From NCBI RefSeq assembly GCF_022347765.1, contig NZ_JAKRFZ010000012.1, forward strand, positions 1 to 64,000: 64,000 bases of DNA, read 5' to 3'. The notes under the pieces are model-generated. The model was not told the origin of the DNA, searched no databases, and saw nothing but the letters and a program-made list of their open reading frames with translations. Made by a program: the position numbers and the translations under genes. The stretch comes from Pseudoalteromonas sp. OOF1S-7 (GTDB lineage: Bacteria; Pseudomonadota; Gammaproteobacteria; Enterobacterales; Alteromonadaceae). Of this stretch, positions 54,372-63,499 are shown one piece after another. The number at the start of each line of letters is the position of its first letter. Position 1 is the first letter of the stretch.

Positions 54372-54896
54372 ATGGAAAGATTAGTCACATTCATCATATT
54401 ACTCTTCGTATCTCTGCCAACTTATGCTTTAAGTATTACTTGCTTGAAAGCTGCATCAGAAGAGCAACGTGTAGAGTGGTTAAACGAATCTTTTAATAAC
54501 TCTCAAATAGTCGTTCAGCTTGGTCAACCAATCCCTACATCTTCATCGACGACTAAACACAAAGTATTGCGCGTATGGAAAGGCGCTGTTGGTGAATTTG
54601 TGTATGTGATTGGTGGGACTCATTCTGGAGTTTTATTTACTTCTAGGGTAAATGGAAGTGGTCCTCTAGAATCAAAACAGTCATATTGCCGCTCACTTTC
54701 AAACGATTCTTCAAAAGCTTCGGTAGTAGATTTACTTAAACAGAATCATGGAATTGGTTATGAACCTGATACAACAATATTAGAGCCACAATACCCAGAG
54801 AGTTACTTGAATTGGCTTTTCATGTTTGGATTTGTGTTATTGGTTTTAGTCAGTATGATTACTTATAATTTTGTAAAACACAAAGCCAAGAAATAG
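54372..54896 (+). CDS. Cassette-borne membrane protein of unknown function
   Basis: With ATG 54372 the product is 174 residues (TTG 54360 is possible). It has a signal peptide (about 1-20) and a C-terminal membrane helix (about 143-165) with a basic tail, so it is periplasmic with a cytoplasmic end. Between them is a Lys-Val-Leu-Arg-Val-Trp-Lys-Gly segment, as in small secreted TIMP-like beta-barrel domains; this is weak evidence. It begins at a GTTAGGC core site and ends just before an attC site, which makes it an integron cassette gene. Confidence 0.6.
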   Translation: MERLVTFIILLFVSLPTYALSITCLKAASEEQRVEWLNESFNNSQIVVQLGQPIPTSSSTTKHKVLRVWKGAVGEFVYVIGGTHSGVLFTSRVNGSGPLESKQSYCRSLSNDSSKASVVDLLKQNHGIGYEPDTTILEPQYPESYLNWLFMFGFVLLVLVSMITYNFVKHKAKK

Positions 54897-54906
54897 GCGC
54901 AGAGAT

Positions 54907-54996
54907 GCCTAACAAGTTAATTAAACTGTGGACGCAAAACAGCAGGCTTGCGCTCATTCTTCGCTTAGTTTAGCCTGCTATTTTAAGGCGTTATGT
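54907..54996. repeat. attC-like recombination site (59-base element)
   Basis: The element opens with GCCTAAC (54907-54913) and closes with GTTATGT (54990-54996), the outer R''/R' core pair. Inside, AGCAGGCT pairs with AGCCTGCT around TTGCGCTCATTCTTCGCTTA, giving the folded single-strand shape recognised by integron integrases. It lies between two short, unrelated genes, as expected for a cassette array. Confidence 0.75.
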
Positions 54997-55011
54997 TTCT
55001 GAGGGCGAATC

Positions 55012-55398
55012 GTGACTGATGAAAAATTGATCATGCAGTTAATTCCACTTTGGTACGCCAACCTCTCTTGGGCAAAGGAATTAATTGCTAGGTCATTCGG
55101 GTTAGAGACTGCTTCGGAAATCTTAAAGCAGGAAAATAGAGGAAGGCGGCAAGTCCCCGGTACTAACTGGTTTATAAAGACCCATGGTGTCGGTGTCGAT
55201 ATTTTTAAGTCTCCAGAAGTCGGCGGTATAGATTTCGACTTTGGGCATGATGCGCCTGATGCCTGGAGGTTGAAATATTTCTTCGAGAAGCAGTTTAATG
55301 ATGGGCAACTGCCTGCAGCCGATTATATTCATTTAGCAGATGACGAAGAAAGACTAAAAGCTGCGATTAAAGTTGTGTTGTCGAGTGACAAAACATAA
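55012..55398 (+). CDS. Cassette-borne protein, possibly DUF6896-like
   Basis: The 128-residue cytoplasmic product has Thr-His-Gly-Val-Gly-Val-Asp, Gly-Gly-Ile-Asp-Phe-Asp-Phe-Gly and Asp-Ala-Trp-Arg-Leu-Lys-Tyr-Phe-Phe in its middle; this looks like a family of small immunity or cassette proteins (DUF6896), but I am not sure. The start is GTG 55012 after GAGGG. It directly follows the attC site, so it is the second cassette. Its own attC would be at 55390-55495, where ACATAAC and GTAATGT bracket partly paired sequence. Confidence 0.55.
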   Translation: MTDEKLIMQLIPLWYANLSWAKELIARSFGLETASEILKQENRGRRQVPGTNWFIKTHGVGVDIFKSPEVGGIDFDFGHDAPDAWRLKYFFEKQFNDGQLPAADYIHLADDEERLKAAIKVVLSSDKT

Positions 55399-55495
55399 CC
55401 AGTCCGCCCAGGCGACAGCATGAGCTGTTATAATTTTTGTAAAACAACAAAAATTCCGCCAGCTGCAAGCAGCGCATGGCGGCAGCGTAATGTGC
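55390..55495. repeat. Possible degenerate attC site
   Basis: ACATAAC just after the second cassette gene and GTAATGT at about 55487-55493 are near-complementary, with GTCCGCC/GGCGGCA-like inner pairs. The match is weaker than at 54907 and the site may be inactive. Confidence 0.35.
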
Positions 55496-55519
55496 TTTGG
55501 AAAAAGTCTTAAACTTTAG

Positions 55520-56011
55520 ATGAGCATGTCTGTTAATCTTGGTGTCAGTGATAACCAACTATCAAGGACTGGTTTAATGTTTGATTGGACAAACCCTAAG
55601 CAAATCGATCTCACTCAACCATACCTGTATTTCATTAAGATCTCTGCTGAACAAAAGGAGTTTCGCTATATTGGCAAAGCCTCGAAGAAAGCGAGGCTGA
55701 ATGAGTACAAGTCTAACGTGGCAAAGATTCTCGAAGGAAAGTCTCGACGACCTGTGTTAAAAAGAGATGGCTCTCTTCAATCACAAGGTAACTTGAAATA
55801 CCGTTACGTTCACCTTGTGTTAGCTAATGCTCAAAAACGGGGTTGGGATATAGAGCATTACCCAATTGAAAACGTAGCTAAGCAAGATCTGAATTCCCGA
55901 GAGTTAGCACTTATAAATGAGCTTGAGTGCAATATGAATGATGGTTCAACTTGGTTCATTGAACAATTTTCTGAACTATCAGAGCAATTGCTACAAACAG
56001 TGCGCACATAA
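55520..56011 (+). CDS. Cassette-borne protein with GIY-YIG-like features
   Basis: The 163-residue product has Tyr-Leu-Tyr-Phe-Ile-Lys-Ile near residue 36, Arg-Tyr-Ile-Gly-Lys-Ala near 49, Arg-Leu-Asn-Glu-Tyr and a later Arg-Glu-Leu-Ala-Leu-Ile-Asn-Glu. Order and spacing fit a GIY-YIG nuclease core (paired Tyr, Arg, Glu). If so it would cut DNA; the match is by eye and moderate. ATG 55526 is also possible. The ACATAACAAG after the stop looks like the opening of a third attC, without a visible closing core. Confidence 0.5.
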   Translation: MSMSVNLGVSDNQLSRTGLMFDWTNPKQIDLTQPYLYFIKISAEQKEFRYIGKASKKARLNEYKSNVAKILEGKSRRPVLKRDGSLQSQGNLKYRYVHLVLANAQKRGWDIEHYPIENVAKQDLNSRELALINELECNMNDGSTWFIEQFSELSEQLLQTVRT

Positions 56012-56342
56012 CAAGCCAAGTCAACGGCACGCTCCCTTTATCCTGATTCTATTACGCAATGCCAGACCAATCAGAAAGACTAGCGCTATTGATGCGAGTG
56101 ACTGGAATCCGGCTACAGCAATCCGGCTACAGCAAACACTGCGTGAGGTATGTCGACAACCAGCTTGTCATTAACCAAAGTCCCATACAGTGCAGCTGAT
56201 GATTCTGAGCGCGCATCTCTTGAGCTGGGTACATAAGTTATGCAGACATCCACCCAAAAGTTACAACACAACCCAACTTCTTGCTCATCATCATTAGTTG
56301 AACTATTATTTGTACGTTATTTTGTACTTTTTAGGGTTCGTT
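56012..56342. other. Intergenic region between cassette genes and toxin-antitoxin pair
   Basis: Starts with an attC-like opening (ACATAACAAG at 56006). A perfect 14-base tandem duplication AATCCGGCTACAGC lies at 56106-56133. Two TTGTAC motifs about 13 bases apart (near 56310 and 56323) precede the antitoxin gene and may be its autoregulatory operator. No gene was seen. Confidence 0.45.
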
Positions 56343-56624
56343 ATGAGTCGTATTCATTTGGACAAAGATATTCAGCCGCTTTCTGAGTTTCGTGCTGGTG
56401 TTGCATCCTATATCAAGCAAATCAATGAGACGCGCCGTCCATTGGTAATCACACAGCGCGGTAAAGGTGTTGCTGTTGTGCTTGATGTGGCCGAGTACGA
56501 AGCGATGCAAGAAAAAATTGAATTGCTGGAAGAAATGCGTGCAGCTGAGGCTCAGTTAGCTTCAGGCCTCGGCGTTTCAAATGAGGATGCGCGAACCCAA
56601 GTGCTAAGTCGCATCAGAAAGTGA
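56343..56624 (+). CDS. Phd/YefM-family antitoxin
   Basis: The 93-residue protein has the Phd/YefM pattern: an N-terminal DNA-binding half with Pro-Leu-Ser-Glu-Phe-Arg and Pro-Leu-Val-Ile-Thr-Gln-Arg-Gly-Lys-Gly-Val-Ala-Val-Val-Leu-Asp, then a flexible helical tail that wraps the toxin. AGGG precedes ATG 56343. The stop overlaps the toxin GTG start, so the genes are coupled. It should bind the TTGTAC repeats in front and repress the operon. Confidence 0.88.
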   Translation: MSRIHLDKDIQPLSEFRAGVASYIKQINETRRPLVITQRGKGVAVVLDVAEYEAMQEKIELLEEMRAAEAQLASGLGVSNEDARTQVLSRIRK

Positions 56625-56908
56625 ATGTTGTCTGGTCTCCTTTAGCGATTCAGAAGCTTGGTGATGCAGCTGAGTTTATTTCTCAGGACAACCCTTCCGC
56701 TGCTGAAAAGTGGGTAAATGATGTATTAGACAAGACTGAGTTACTCGCAAGCATGCCTGAAATGGGGCGTTGTGTGCCTGAGCTGCCTAATACAAATTAC
56801 CGTGAAATCATTTTTGGCCACTATCGTATTATTTATAGCCTGAGTCAGGAAATTCGAATATTAACCGTTCGTAATTGTCGGCAAATTTTGACGGAAGATG
56901 ACGTTTAA
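56621..56908 (+). CDS. ParE/RelE-family toxin
   Basis: The 95-residue protein shows the RelE/ParE fold: Trp-Ser-Pro-Leu-Ala near the start, Ala-Ala-Glu-Lys-Trp-Val, Pro-Glu-Met-Gly-Arg, then Arg-Glu-Ile-Ile-Phe-Gly-His-Tyr-Arg-Ile-Ile-Tyr and Arg-Asn-Cys-Arg. Full length suggests it is functional. ParE acts on gyrase and RelE cleaves mRNA; the Phd-type partner does not decide between the two. Start GTG 56621 overlaps the antitoxin stop. Such pairs stabilise cassette arrays and mobile DNA, which fits its place here. Confidence 0.85.
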   Translation: MNVVWSPLAIQKLGDAAEFISQDNPSAAEKWVNDVLDKTELLASMPEMGRCVPELPNTNYREIIFGHYRIIYSLSQEIRILTVRNCRQILTEDDV

Positions 56909-56962
56909 TGATGAGTTGAACAAATATCACTGTTACTTCCCATCAATGCATTTTTTAGCCAC

Positions 56963-56990
56963 AAAAAAAGCCCCTAAAAAGGGGCTTTGC
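56963..56990 (-). terminator. Terminator of the DUF1552/DUF1592/CBM2 operon
   Basis: Stem AAAGCCCC (56967-56974) / GGGGCTTT (56981-56988) with loop TAAAAA; read leftwards it is followed by a run of seven T, 60 bases after the last gene of the minus operon. Confidence 0.85.
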
Positions 56991-57049
56991 TGTCCTGATG
57001 ACCTACAAACTAAAACGACTCACTAAATAACCTTTTTCAAAACAACCAC

Positions 57050-58276
57050 CTAAACAATCACCCCCGGAATTTCCTTACCAAACCCAAGGTCTACGCCACA
57101 GGCTTTGGCTGCGGTGTGCAGTACATCGTGCTGGTTGTAGCCAGAGCCGATGTCGCTGACTACGCCTCGGTTGATGCGGGCGCCGCCGCCGGCGATTAGA
57201 TAGGCGCAGGGGTTGGCAGAGTGTTTGTCTGCATGGCCCATGTCGGTGGTTTCTAGTACCACTGTGCTGTCTAAGATGCCGGCTGCTTTGAGTTTTTGGA
57301 TCAAATAGGCGCTCAGGCTGCCCAGGTGGCTGCGCATTTCACTGTAGTACGGATAGTTTGGCTGGCCGTTACTGCCACCGTGAATGGCGTTGTGATAGTG
57401 CCCCTGGAAGTTTAGTTCAGGAATACGGAACTCTGACTGATGGTTACCAAAGGCCAGCGATACCGAGCTGGTCAGGTTACATTGCAAAGCTGCCACGGCA
57501 ATGTCTGCCTGCAGCCTTGCCTGCTGACTGAAGGTATCAAAGGTCAACGGGAACTCAGTGTCATCGGGGGCAATGCCACAGGAGGTGCCGCCAGAGAGCT
57601 CATCTAAACGCCGCTGGGTGTCTGCAATGGCATCGAGATGATCATTCATGCGCTGTATTTCGTAGCCCGCGAGTCTGTTTTTTATCGCGTTGGCTGCCGA
57701 CATATGCGCATTCATGATAGGCGTTTTGCTGTTGCTGCCCTGGGCGCCGCCAAACACCATTTTATACACGGTGAAGGGGTTTTCCTGAAACGGCAAATGA
57801 TTGCGGTTGTCTTTGGTTAAGTGGCCCTGACCATTACTGTGAACGCCTAAGTTCAGATAGCGAAATGGCAGGTTCGGGCCCAGTGCGTTACCCATAGTGA
57901 CGTCGTAACTGTCACCGCCCCAGTTCTGGGCGAGCAGCACTGGCATTCGGCCATGACCTGCATTGGAGTGGGCCATATTGACCATAAAGTTACACTCGGT
58001 TTTAACCGGCTCATAGCCTGCCGACATCACGCCCAGCTGCATGGTTTCACCGCTGCCTGTGGGGTTCCAAAGCGACGCAATAGAGCCGCCCGGAATATAA
58101 ATGGACACGGTTTTGTTGGGCAGTCCGGCGTCCATGGCATCGGCATGTCGTGCGTAAAGCAATCCTGATACCAGCGGCGATGTGCGGATCAGGGCGGTCG
58201 AAATACCCGACGCCATAAACATTTTTAATAAGCTGCGGCGCGATATCGCCATGTTATTTAAATGCTCTTTTTTCAT
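57050..58276 (-). CDS. Tat-exported DUF1552 protein
   Basis: The 408-residue product begins with a twin-arginine signal (Ser-Arg-Arg-Ser-Leu-Leu-Lys, about 12-18) followed by a hydrophobic segment, so it is exported folded, probably with a cofactor or metal. The rest matches DUF1552: Ser-Ile-Tyr-Ile-Pro-Gly-Gly, Met-Ala-His-Ser-Asn-Ala-Gly-His-Gly and Thr-Asp-Met-Gly-His-Ala-Asp-Lys-His. DUF1552 and DUF1592 genes usually sit together, in Planctomycetes and some Gammaproteobacteria. Its reaction is unknown; the alkaline-phosphatase-like fold is a guess. It is the last gene of the operon, 30 bases after the DUF1592 gene. Confidence 0.82.
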   Translation of the reverse strand: MKKEHLNNMAISRRSLLKMFMASGISTALIRTSPLVSGLLYARHADAMDAGLPNKTVSIYIPGGSIASLWNPTGSGETMQLGVMSAGYEPVKTECNFMVNMAHSNAGHGRMPVLLAQNWGGDSYDVTMGNALGPNLPFRYLNLGVHSNGQGHLTKDNRNHLPFQENPFTVYKMVFGGAQGSNSKTPIMNAHMSAANAIKNRLAGYEIQRMNDHLDAIADTQRRLDELSGGTSCGIAPDDTEFPLTFDTFSQQARLQADIAVAALQCNLTSSVSLAFGNHQSEFRIPELNFQGHYHNAIHGGSNGQPNYPYYSEMRSHLGSLSAYLIQKLKAAGILDSTVVLETTDMGHADKHSANPCAYLIAGGGARINRGVVSDIGSGYNQHDVLHTAAKACGVDLGFGKEIPGVIV

Positions 58277-58306
58277 GTTACTAACCTCTTAATGTTGTGA
58301 CCCGCA

Positions 58307-61300
58307 TTACTCGCTTCTGGACCAGGCTTTGCGATAACGCACCGACTTGAGCGAACCAAATTTCTCCAGCATGGCTCTCGGGCTTTCCTGCATCATGGTG
58401 TTGGTCAGTGTGTCGATTTCACACATATAACCGACCTGCTCTGTCTGAGACAGACGCTTGTCTTCTTCACTCGTCGGGTCGATTGAGTCATGACCCACAC
58501 CCATTACATAGCGGAACATTTGCTGTGGTAAGCAGCTTTGAGCTGAAGACAGGTCGGCTATCACCGCACCTAACTGTTTAGTGCCGTTGAATGGCACAAA
58601 GTCACTGACCTGAGCGTACTTCTCAGGGGCGTAGAGGGTGCCCGATGCATTGATCACATTACCGTTGTTGTCTTGATTGCGGATGTTGCCCACCGCATCA
58701 AAGTCCTCCATACCAAAGCCCATCGGGTTGATGTACTTTTCGTGGCAACTTGAACAGGGCTGGCCTTCGGTCAAGCTGTGGTACTTAAGTCGGTTAGTGG
58801 TCGTCGGGTCTTGCAACAAGTCAGACAGTTCGGCAAGCCTTTGCTCTCTGGCTTCAAAGGTACCGGCTGGCGGATCGGGCTGATCCTGGCACAGCATACG
58901 GCGGCGTACTCTGACCGAGCGTAAGATAGGATGCGACTCGTCGACTTCTGCCCAACGCGACATAAATGCGCCATTGGCTAAGATACCACCGCGTTGTGTG
59001 GTCTCTACCTTTTGCAGGTCATCGCCCGATACGCCGGGAATGTTGTAATGGTTGGCCAGCAACTGGTTGACGAACGTGAAGTTGGCGGTATACAGCGAGC
59101 CAAATTTTTCGTCCGGCTGAGTCATGATGTAAGAGAAGGTTTCGTTGATCTCCGCTTTCATGGCGGGTACCAGATTGGCAAAGCCCGGATAGTGGTCCTG
59201 ATCTTTACTGGCGACCTCTAAACTGCCTGTGCCTAACCAGCTGCCCACAAAGTCACCCAATACCGGCTTGGCTTGCTCTGCCAGGCGGTTTGCATGGGCG
59301 ATGATATGGGCTTCATCACGCAACTCATCTCGCTCAGCGGCTTGCCAAAGAAGCTGATCTGGCGTTGATCCGGTAAAGGTATAAGACAGGAAGGTGGCCA
59401 TTTCCCACGAGGTCAGCTCAAAGGCGTCGTAATCCAGCTCTGAGTTATCCGGGTTCGCTTCGCCCAATTCATGGCGGTAGATAAACTGCGGCGAAGACAG
59501 CAAGCCTTCCAGCGCTAACTGCATGCCCGCTGCAACGTCGTTATTGTTGAAAAAGCCCGTTGCGATCAGTCGGTAACTGTCTGCCTCATCCTGCGTCAGC
59601 GGACGGCGGAATATCTGCGGCGCTAACTCATCAATCAAACGGTTGGCACAGTCTTCGTTAATGGCTGCACAACTTAAAGCAGGCGAATAGCCATTATCGG
59701 CCACCCATTGTGCGATTTCTTCGGCAACCAGCAGGTAGTTGCTGTAGTTAGAAGGCTGCACAGCGGCATGGGTATTATTGATGAAAAAGCCCACCTGAGA
59801 ATCCGGCGACAGGCCGTCTGACACTTCAAAATCAACACCCAGTAAGTCTTCTACGGTGTTTTGATATTCGGTTTGGGTCAGTATTTTCAGCTGTCTTGCA
59901 CCGTATGCCACAGGCGCGACACCCACATCGCAGGTTAATGGTGCAGGCCACAGAGTTTGCAGGTAATCCGCGATATCCGTGGCACATTGCTCATCACAGG
60001 CGCCCGGCGCGCCATAAGGCATAGTCGCGGTGATCACATCAATCATGGCCTGTACATCGCGTTCAGTATTGAGTGCAGGGAATGAACCCAGACCACCACC
60101 TTCCGAGCCGTGACACCCGGCACAGTTAGTTTTGTACAACTCCATGCCACGGGCAATGGGGTCGGTTTGCGTGACTGTGACACGGGCAATATTACTGGGC
60201 TGGGAGGGCACTGAGTTGTTCAGCGCAATCACCTTGTAATCAAACTCGCCTGACTCCGGCAAACCCGACTCATAGTAACTGCTGTTAGAGGCAAGCGTAG
60301 CGGCGGTGTGCCAGCGGCCATCAAGCGATTTTAAACGAACCAGGTAGTTGGTTTCGTTATTGCTGTTGTCGTACCAGCTTAATTGCGCCTGCGCTTCGGT
60401 AGAAAGCACACTGGCGCTGAGCTCAGAAGGCGCAGCGGGTTTAGCCGCCATATCCACCGGCTCAAAACCGTTTTGCTCGGCTGATAAAAAGGTCAGGTTA
60501 AAGTAAACCGGTACGGTCTCGCCAATGCCACTCAGGTTAGCAACTACTCGCAGTGCCTCAATACCATAGTCCATATCAAAGGTCTTACTGTCGATGATCA
60601 TCGGCGTAAGCGTACTGACATTAACATGGCCCGTTGCCAGCTTCACTAACAACACATCCAGGCTGAGCTCATGATTAATGCCATGCAGGCTCATCTCGCC
60701 GGTAACGGTTTGAACCGTCGGATTACCCACTTCCAGCGTACTCAATAGTGCTGGGTCAATCTGAGTACTGAAGTATGCCGTTGGCAGTAGCTCAGTTTCA
60801 AACAGCAAATCCATAACCCGGCTGTTTCTGATATCTACACCGGTAGACACACTATTTAAATCAACTGCCAGGATTACGCGCCCGCCGGCATCAATACTGC
60901 CCGATAACGCAGGAGCAGCGTTATTCTGAGACGCAAACTGGTTCAGCTCTGCCACATGGTCTTTTTTGACCGACACATAGCTGAGCGAAGACTCCGCGCT
61001 GTCCAGCGCCCACAAGCCCGTTTCTGTGACCGTATCCGGGGGCGTAGTCGGGCCAGAGTTGCTACACACATCACCACTGAGAGTAATGATAACGTCTTCA
61101 CTCAGGCCATTTTTATTGGCAACAAAGCCTAGGCCGTAAGATTGGTTTGCGTGTACGGTATTGCCTTGTGAGGTGATGGTACAGCCCGTATCGTTACAGT
61201 CGAAATTGCCGTTCCAGCTATTTTGCAGGGAGATGCCCGGGTTCCAGGTGAGTCCGAGCGACCAGTCGTTAATGCTCTGATCTGAGTCATTCTCTATGAC

Positions 61301-61477
61301 TATCTCGGTTTTAAAACCGTTGTTCCAGTTATCCGGAATGGTAAATGAACACTGCGCTGCCTGAGCAAACGGCGCGCTTGCAATTAAACTGATGCAGGCG
61401 GCAAATTTTGCCATGGCAGGTGCCGCAGATTTGCTACGAGTCAAGGTAGAGAATCGTGGTAAATTATTGAATATCAT
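58307..61477 (-). CDS. Multidomain secreted cytochrome: CBM2-YceI-Fn3-cytochrome c-DUF1592/1588/1585
   Basis: The 1056-residue protein has a signal (about 1-41), a CBM2 cellulose-binding module (42-138), a YceI-like lipid-binding domain (155-332), a fibronectin III domain (347-436), a cytochrome c domain with Cys452-Ala-Gly-Cys-His456, and then the DUF1587/1595/1592/1588/1585 series (about 525-1045), with a second haem motif Cys-Ser-Ser-Cys-His near 908-912. This is like Cbp2D of Cellvibrio, a redox protein tied to cellulose breakdown. YceI may carry a quinone-type electron carrier. It should be secreted and bind polysaccharide. Confidence 0.85.
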   Translation of the reverse strand: MIFNNLPRFSTLTRSKSAAPAMAKFAACISLIASAPFAQAAQCSFTIPDNWNNGFKTEIVIENDSDQSINDWSLGLTWNPGISLQNSWNGNFDCNDTGCTITSQGNTVHANQSYGLGFVANKNGLSEDVIITLSGDVCSNSGPTTPPDTVTETGLWALDSAESSLSYVSVKKDHVAELNQFASQNNAAPALSGSIDAGGRVILAVDLNSVSTGVDIRNSRVMDLLFETELLPTAYFSTQIDPALLSTLEVGNPTVQTVTGEMSLHGINHELSLDVLLVKLATGHVNVSTLTPMIIDSKTFDMDYGIEALRVVANLSGIGETVPVYFNLTFLSAEQNGFEPVDMAAKPAAPSELSASVLSTEAQAQLSWYDNSNNETNYLVRLKSLDGRWHTAATLASNSSYYESGLPESGEFDYKVIALNNSVPSQPSNIARVTVTQTDPIARGMELYKTNCAGCHGSEGGGLGSFPALNTERDVQAMIDVITATMPYGAPGACDEQCATDIADYLQTLWPAPLTCDVGVAPVAYGARQLKILTQTEYQNTVEDLLGVDFEVSDGLSPDSQVGFFINNTHAAVQPSNYSNYLLVAEEIAQWVADNGYSPALSCAAINEDCANRLIDELAPQIFRRPLTQDEADSYRLIATGFFNNNDVAAGMQLALEGLLSSPQFIYRHELGEANPDNSELDYDAFELTSWEMATFLSYTFTGSTPDQLLWQAAERDELRDEAHIIAHANRLAEQAKPVLGDFVGSWLGTGSLEVASKDQDHYPGFANLVPAMKAEINETFSYIMTQPDEKFGSLYTANFTFVNQLLANHYNIPGVSGDDLQKVETTQRGGILANGAFMSRWAEVDESHPILRSVRVRRRMLCQDQPDPPAGTFEAREQRLAELSDLLQDPTTTNRLKYHSLTEGQPCSSCHEKYINPMGFGMEDFDAVGNIRNQDNNGNVINASGTLYAPEKYAQVSDFVPFNGTKQLGAVIADLSSAQSCLPQQMFRYVMGVGHDSIDPTSEEDKRLSQTEQVGYMCEIDTLTNTMMQESPRAMLEKFGSLKSVRYRKAWSRSE

Positions 61478-61489
61478 TTTCTTTCCCTC

Positions 61490-63289
61490 CTATTGTTGAG
61501 CTTCAAAAACTAAGTTAAAGCTCACGGGAACCGCGTAACTGATCACAGATAAATTCGCCAATGTTCTCAGTGTTTCTATACCTGGCTCTAAACCAAAATC
61601 TGTCGCGTCCAGCACAACAGGGGCAAGGCTTTGCACCATCACATTAGTGTGCGTCAGGCGGCGAACTGCCACGTCTGCAGTCACTTCGGCTATCACGCCT
61701 TTGAGGTTGAGCGTGGCGGTCACTGTCTGCTTTTCAGTGCTGCCAATGGGTAAGGCTGTCAGAGCTGCATAATCAACAGCGAGCAGTACTTCGGCGTGGG
61801 GGAACAAGCTGGTATCAAACAGGTGCTCCTTCATTCTGCCATCCCGGGTGTCGTTACCTGTATTAACACTGGCCAGATCCAGAGTGAGCCTTGCCGCGCC
61901 TTGATCAGAAATACTACCGCTGAGGTTTTCGAAGGTGTGTGCTTCAACCACGTGCTGTTTTTTAGTTGAGACAAAATACAGGCTAGAGTTTTGTGGGTTT
62001 AACTCAAACGGCCCGGTGATGGGCGCTACATCCGGCTCTGTGACCTGAATGCTGATGGGCTGACTGACTGTGGTATTAACCCCGTCATTGACCGATAGTT
62101 TGACCGTAAATGTACCGGTTTGATCAAAAACATAAGCAGGGTTTGGCTCGCTGGATGTATTGCCATTGCCAAAATCCCAGCTGTAGGTCAGGGTATCGCC
62201 GTCTGGATCAGAAGAGTCACTGCCATCAAAGTTCACTGTTAGAGGGCGCTGGCCCGAGGTCACTGAGGCAGACGCAATGGCCGTTGGCGCACGATTAATA
62301 TTGCCGTCTGTCGAGCATAAGCCGCCTAGCGAAGGCGTAGTAGGGGCATCGTTTTCCTGCGCCTTTTGGGCATTAAAGCCAAAGTTTAAGCTCTGGCCCG
62401 GATTAATGGTGCCGTTGTAGTTCTCGTTGACAATCTCATAGGGGTTATTGCCACTGTGATTGCCATGCCAGACGCCGGTCAGTTTAGTGTTATCAGCAAA
62501 TTCCATCAGGACTTTCCAGCCTGAAATGGCAACGCTTTCGGTGTTGGTGATGGTGACCTTGCCGCGAAAGCCCGAGATCCATTCCTGTTCAACTTCAAAC
62601 ACACACTGCGCAGATCCTGGCTGTGCTTCTTCAACAGAGAGCGTGATCGGCGCTGCCTGATAGTCATTGGTGCCGTCGTTGATGGTTAATGACACCTGGT
62701 AATCACCCGGCTGCTCAAAGGTATGCTGTGGGTTCATTTCATCTGAGTTTTGGCCGTTACCAAAATCCCACAGGTAGCTCACAGTGTCTGAAGCCGAATT
62801 GGCAAGCTCGCTGCTGAACTGGATTGTTGCAGGTGCCGTGGCCTGGATGTCGGACGCGGTAATGGCAACACTGAACTCGTTGCTGTTGTCCTGTGCTGTG
62901 CTGTCACATATGCCAGAAAACTTGGGCGTAACGGCGGTTTGCCCGGCCGCTTTTTGCACGTTAAAACCAAAAGACGTTGACGAATTTGGGTTAATCTTTC
63001 GGTTCCAGCTGAGGTTTTCAAACTGATAGGGGTTGCTGCCGCCGAGTTGGGCGCGCCAGGCATTATTGATTGACTCACCCTGATTAAACTCAAGCCCGAC
63101 CGTCCAGCCATCTAAGGCGACGTCGGAATCGTTATGTACTGTGACTTCTGCGGTATAACCGCTTTGCCACTCATTTTTTACCTTGAACTCGCACTGCGCT
63201 GCCAGGCCTGGCATAGCGTGTCCTAAAGCCATTAAACAGAGCCCGACTTTAAAAAGCCGGCGCTGCTTGTTGTATCTATGTTGTCTCAT
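61490..63289 (-). CDS. Secreted CBM2-PKD-CBM2-PKD-YceI protein
   Basis: The 599-residue protein has a signal peptide (about 1-31), CBM2 (32-130), PKD (about 137-220), CBM2 (about 228-325), PKD (about 335-420) and a C-terminal YceI domain (about 430-597). Each CBM2 shows the Trp-x-x-Gly-(Tyr/Phe) and Gly-Trp-x-Val pattern, and each PKD has Trp-Asp-Phe-Gly-(Asn)-Gly. It resembles Cbp2E of Cellvibrio. There is no haem site, so it may carry a lipid-soluble electron carrier. ATG 63289 after GGGGAA is preferred over the longer frame to 63313. It is the first gene of the operon. Confidence 0.82.
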   Translation of the reverse strand: MRQHRYNKQRRLFKVGLCLMALGHAMPGLAAQCEFKVKNEWQSGYTAEVTVHNDSDVALDGWTVGLEFNQGESINNAWRAQLGGSNPYQFENLSWNRKINPNSSTSFGFNVQKAAGQTAVTPKFSGICDSTAQDNSNEFSVAITASDIQATAPATIQFSSELANSASDTVSYLWDFGNGQNSDEMNPQHTFEQPGDYQVSLTINDGTNDYQAAPITLSVEEAQPGSAQCVFEVEQEWISGFRGKVTITNTESVAISGWKVLMEFADNTKLTGVWHGNHSGNNPYEIVNENYNGTINPGQSLNFGFNAQKAQENDAPTTPSLGGLCSTDGNINRAPTAIASASVTSGQRPLTVNFDGSDSSDPDGDTLTYSWDFGNGNTSSEPNPAYVFDQTGTFTVKLSVNDGVNTTVSQPISIQVTEPDVAPITGPFELNPQNSSLYFVSTKKQHVVEAHTFENLSGSISDQGAARLTLDLASVNTGNDTRDGRMKEHLFDTSLFPHAEVLLAVDYAALTALPIGSTEKQTVTATLNLKGVIAEVTADVAVRRLTHTNVMVQSLAPVVLDATDFGLEPGIETLRTLANLSVISYAVPVSFNLVFEAQQ

Positions 63290-63499
63290 GAGTATTCCCC
63301 AGAGCATTGTCATCTGACATGTTGTTTCCCTGCTGTTCTTCGCTGAATAGGCGGTCGACCAGAATGAACAGGTTTAAATAGCAAGGGCAAGCTCTGGGGT
63401 GAAGGAAGACTGAAAGTAGACGGTATGACAACAGATGTCATAGGCGTGAATGCCAATATGCTACGCAATGCGCATACAAAACAACAGTATGCACACAGT

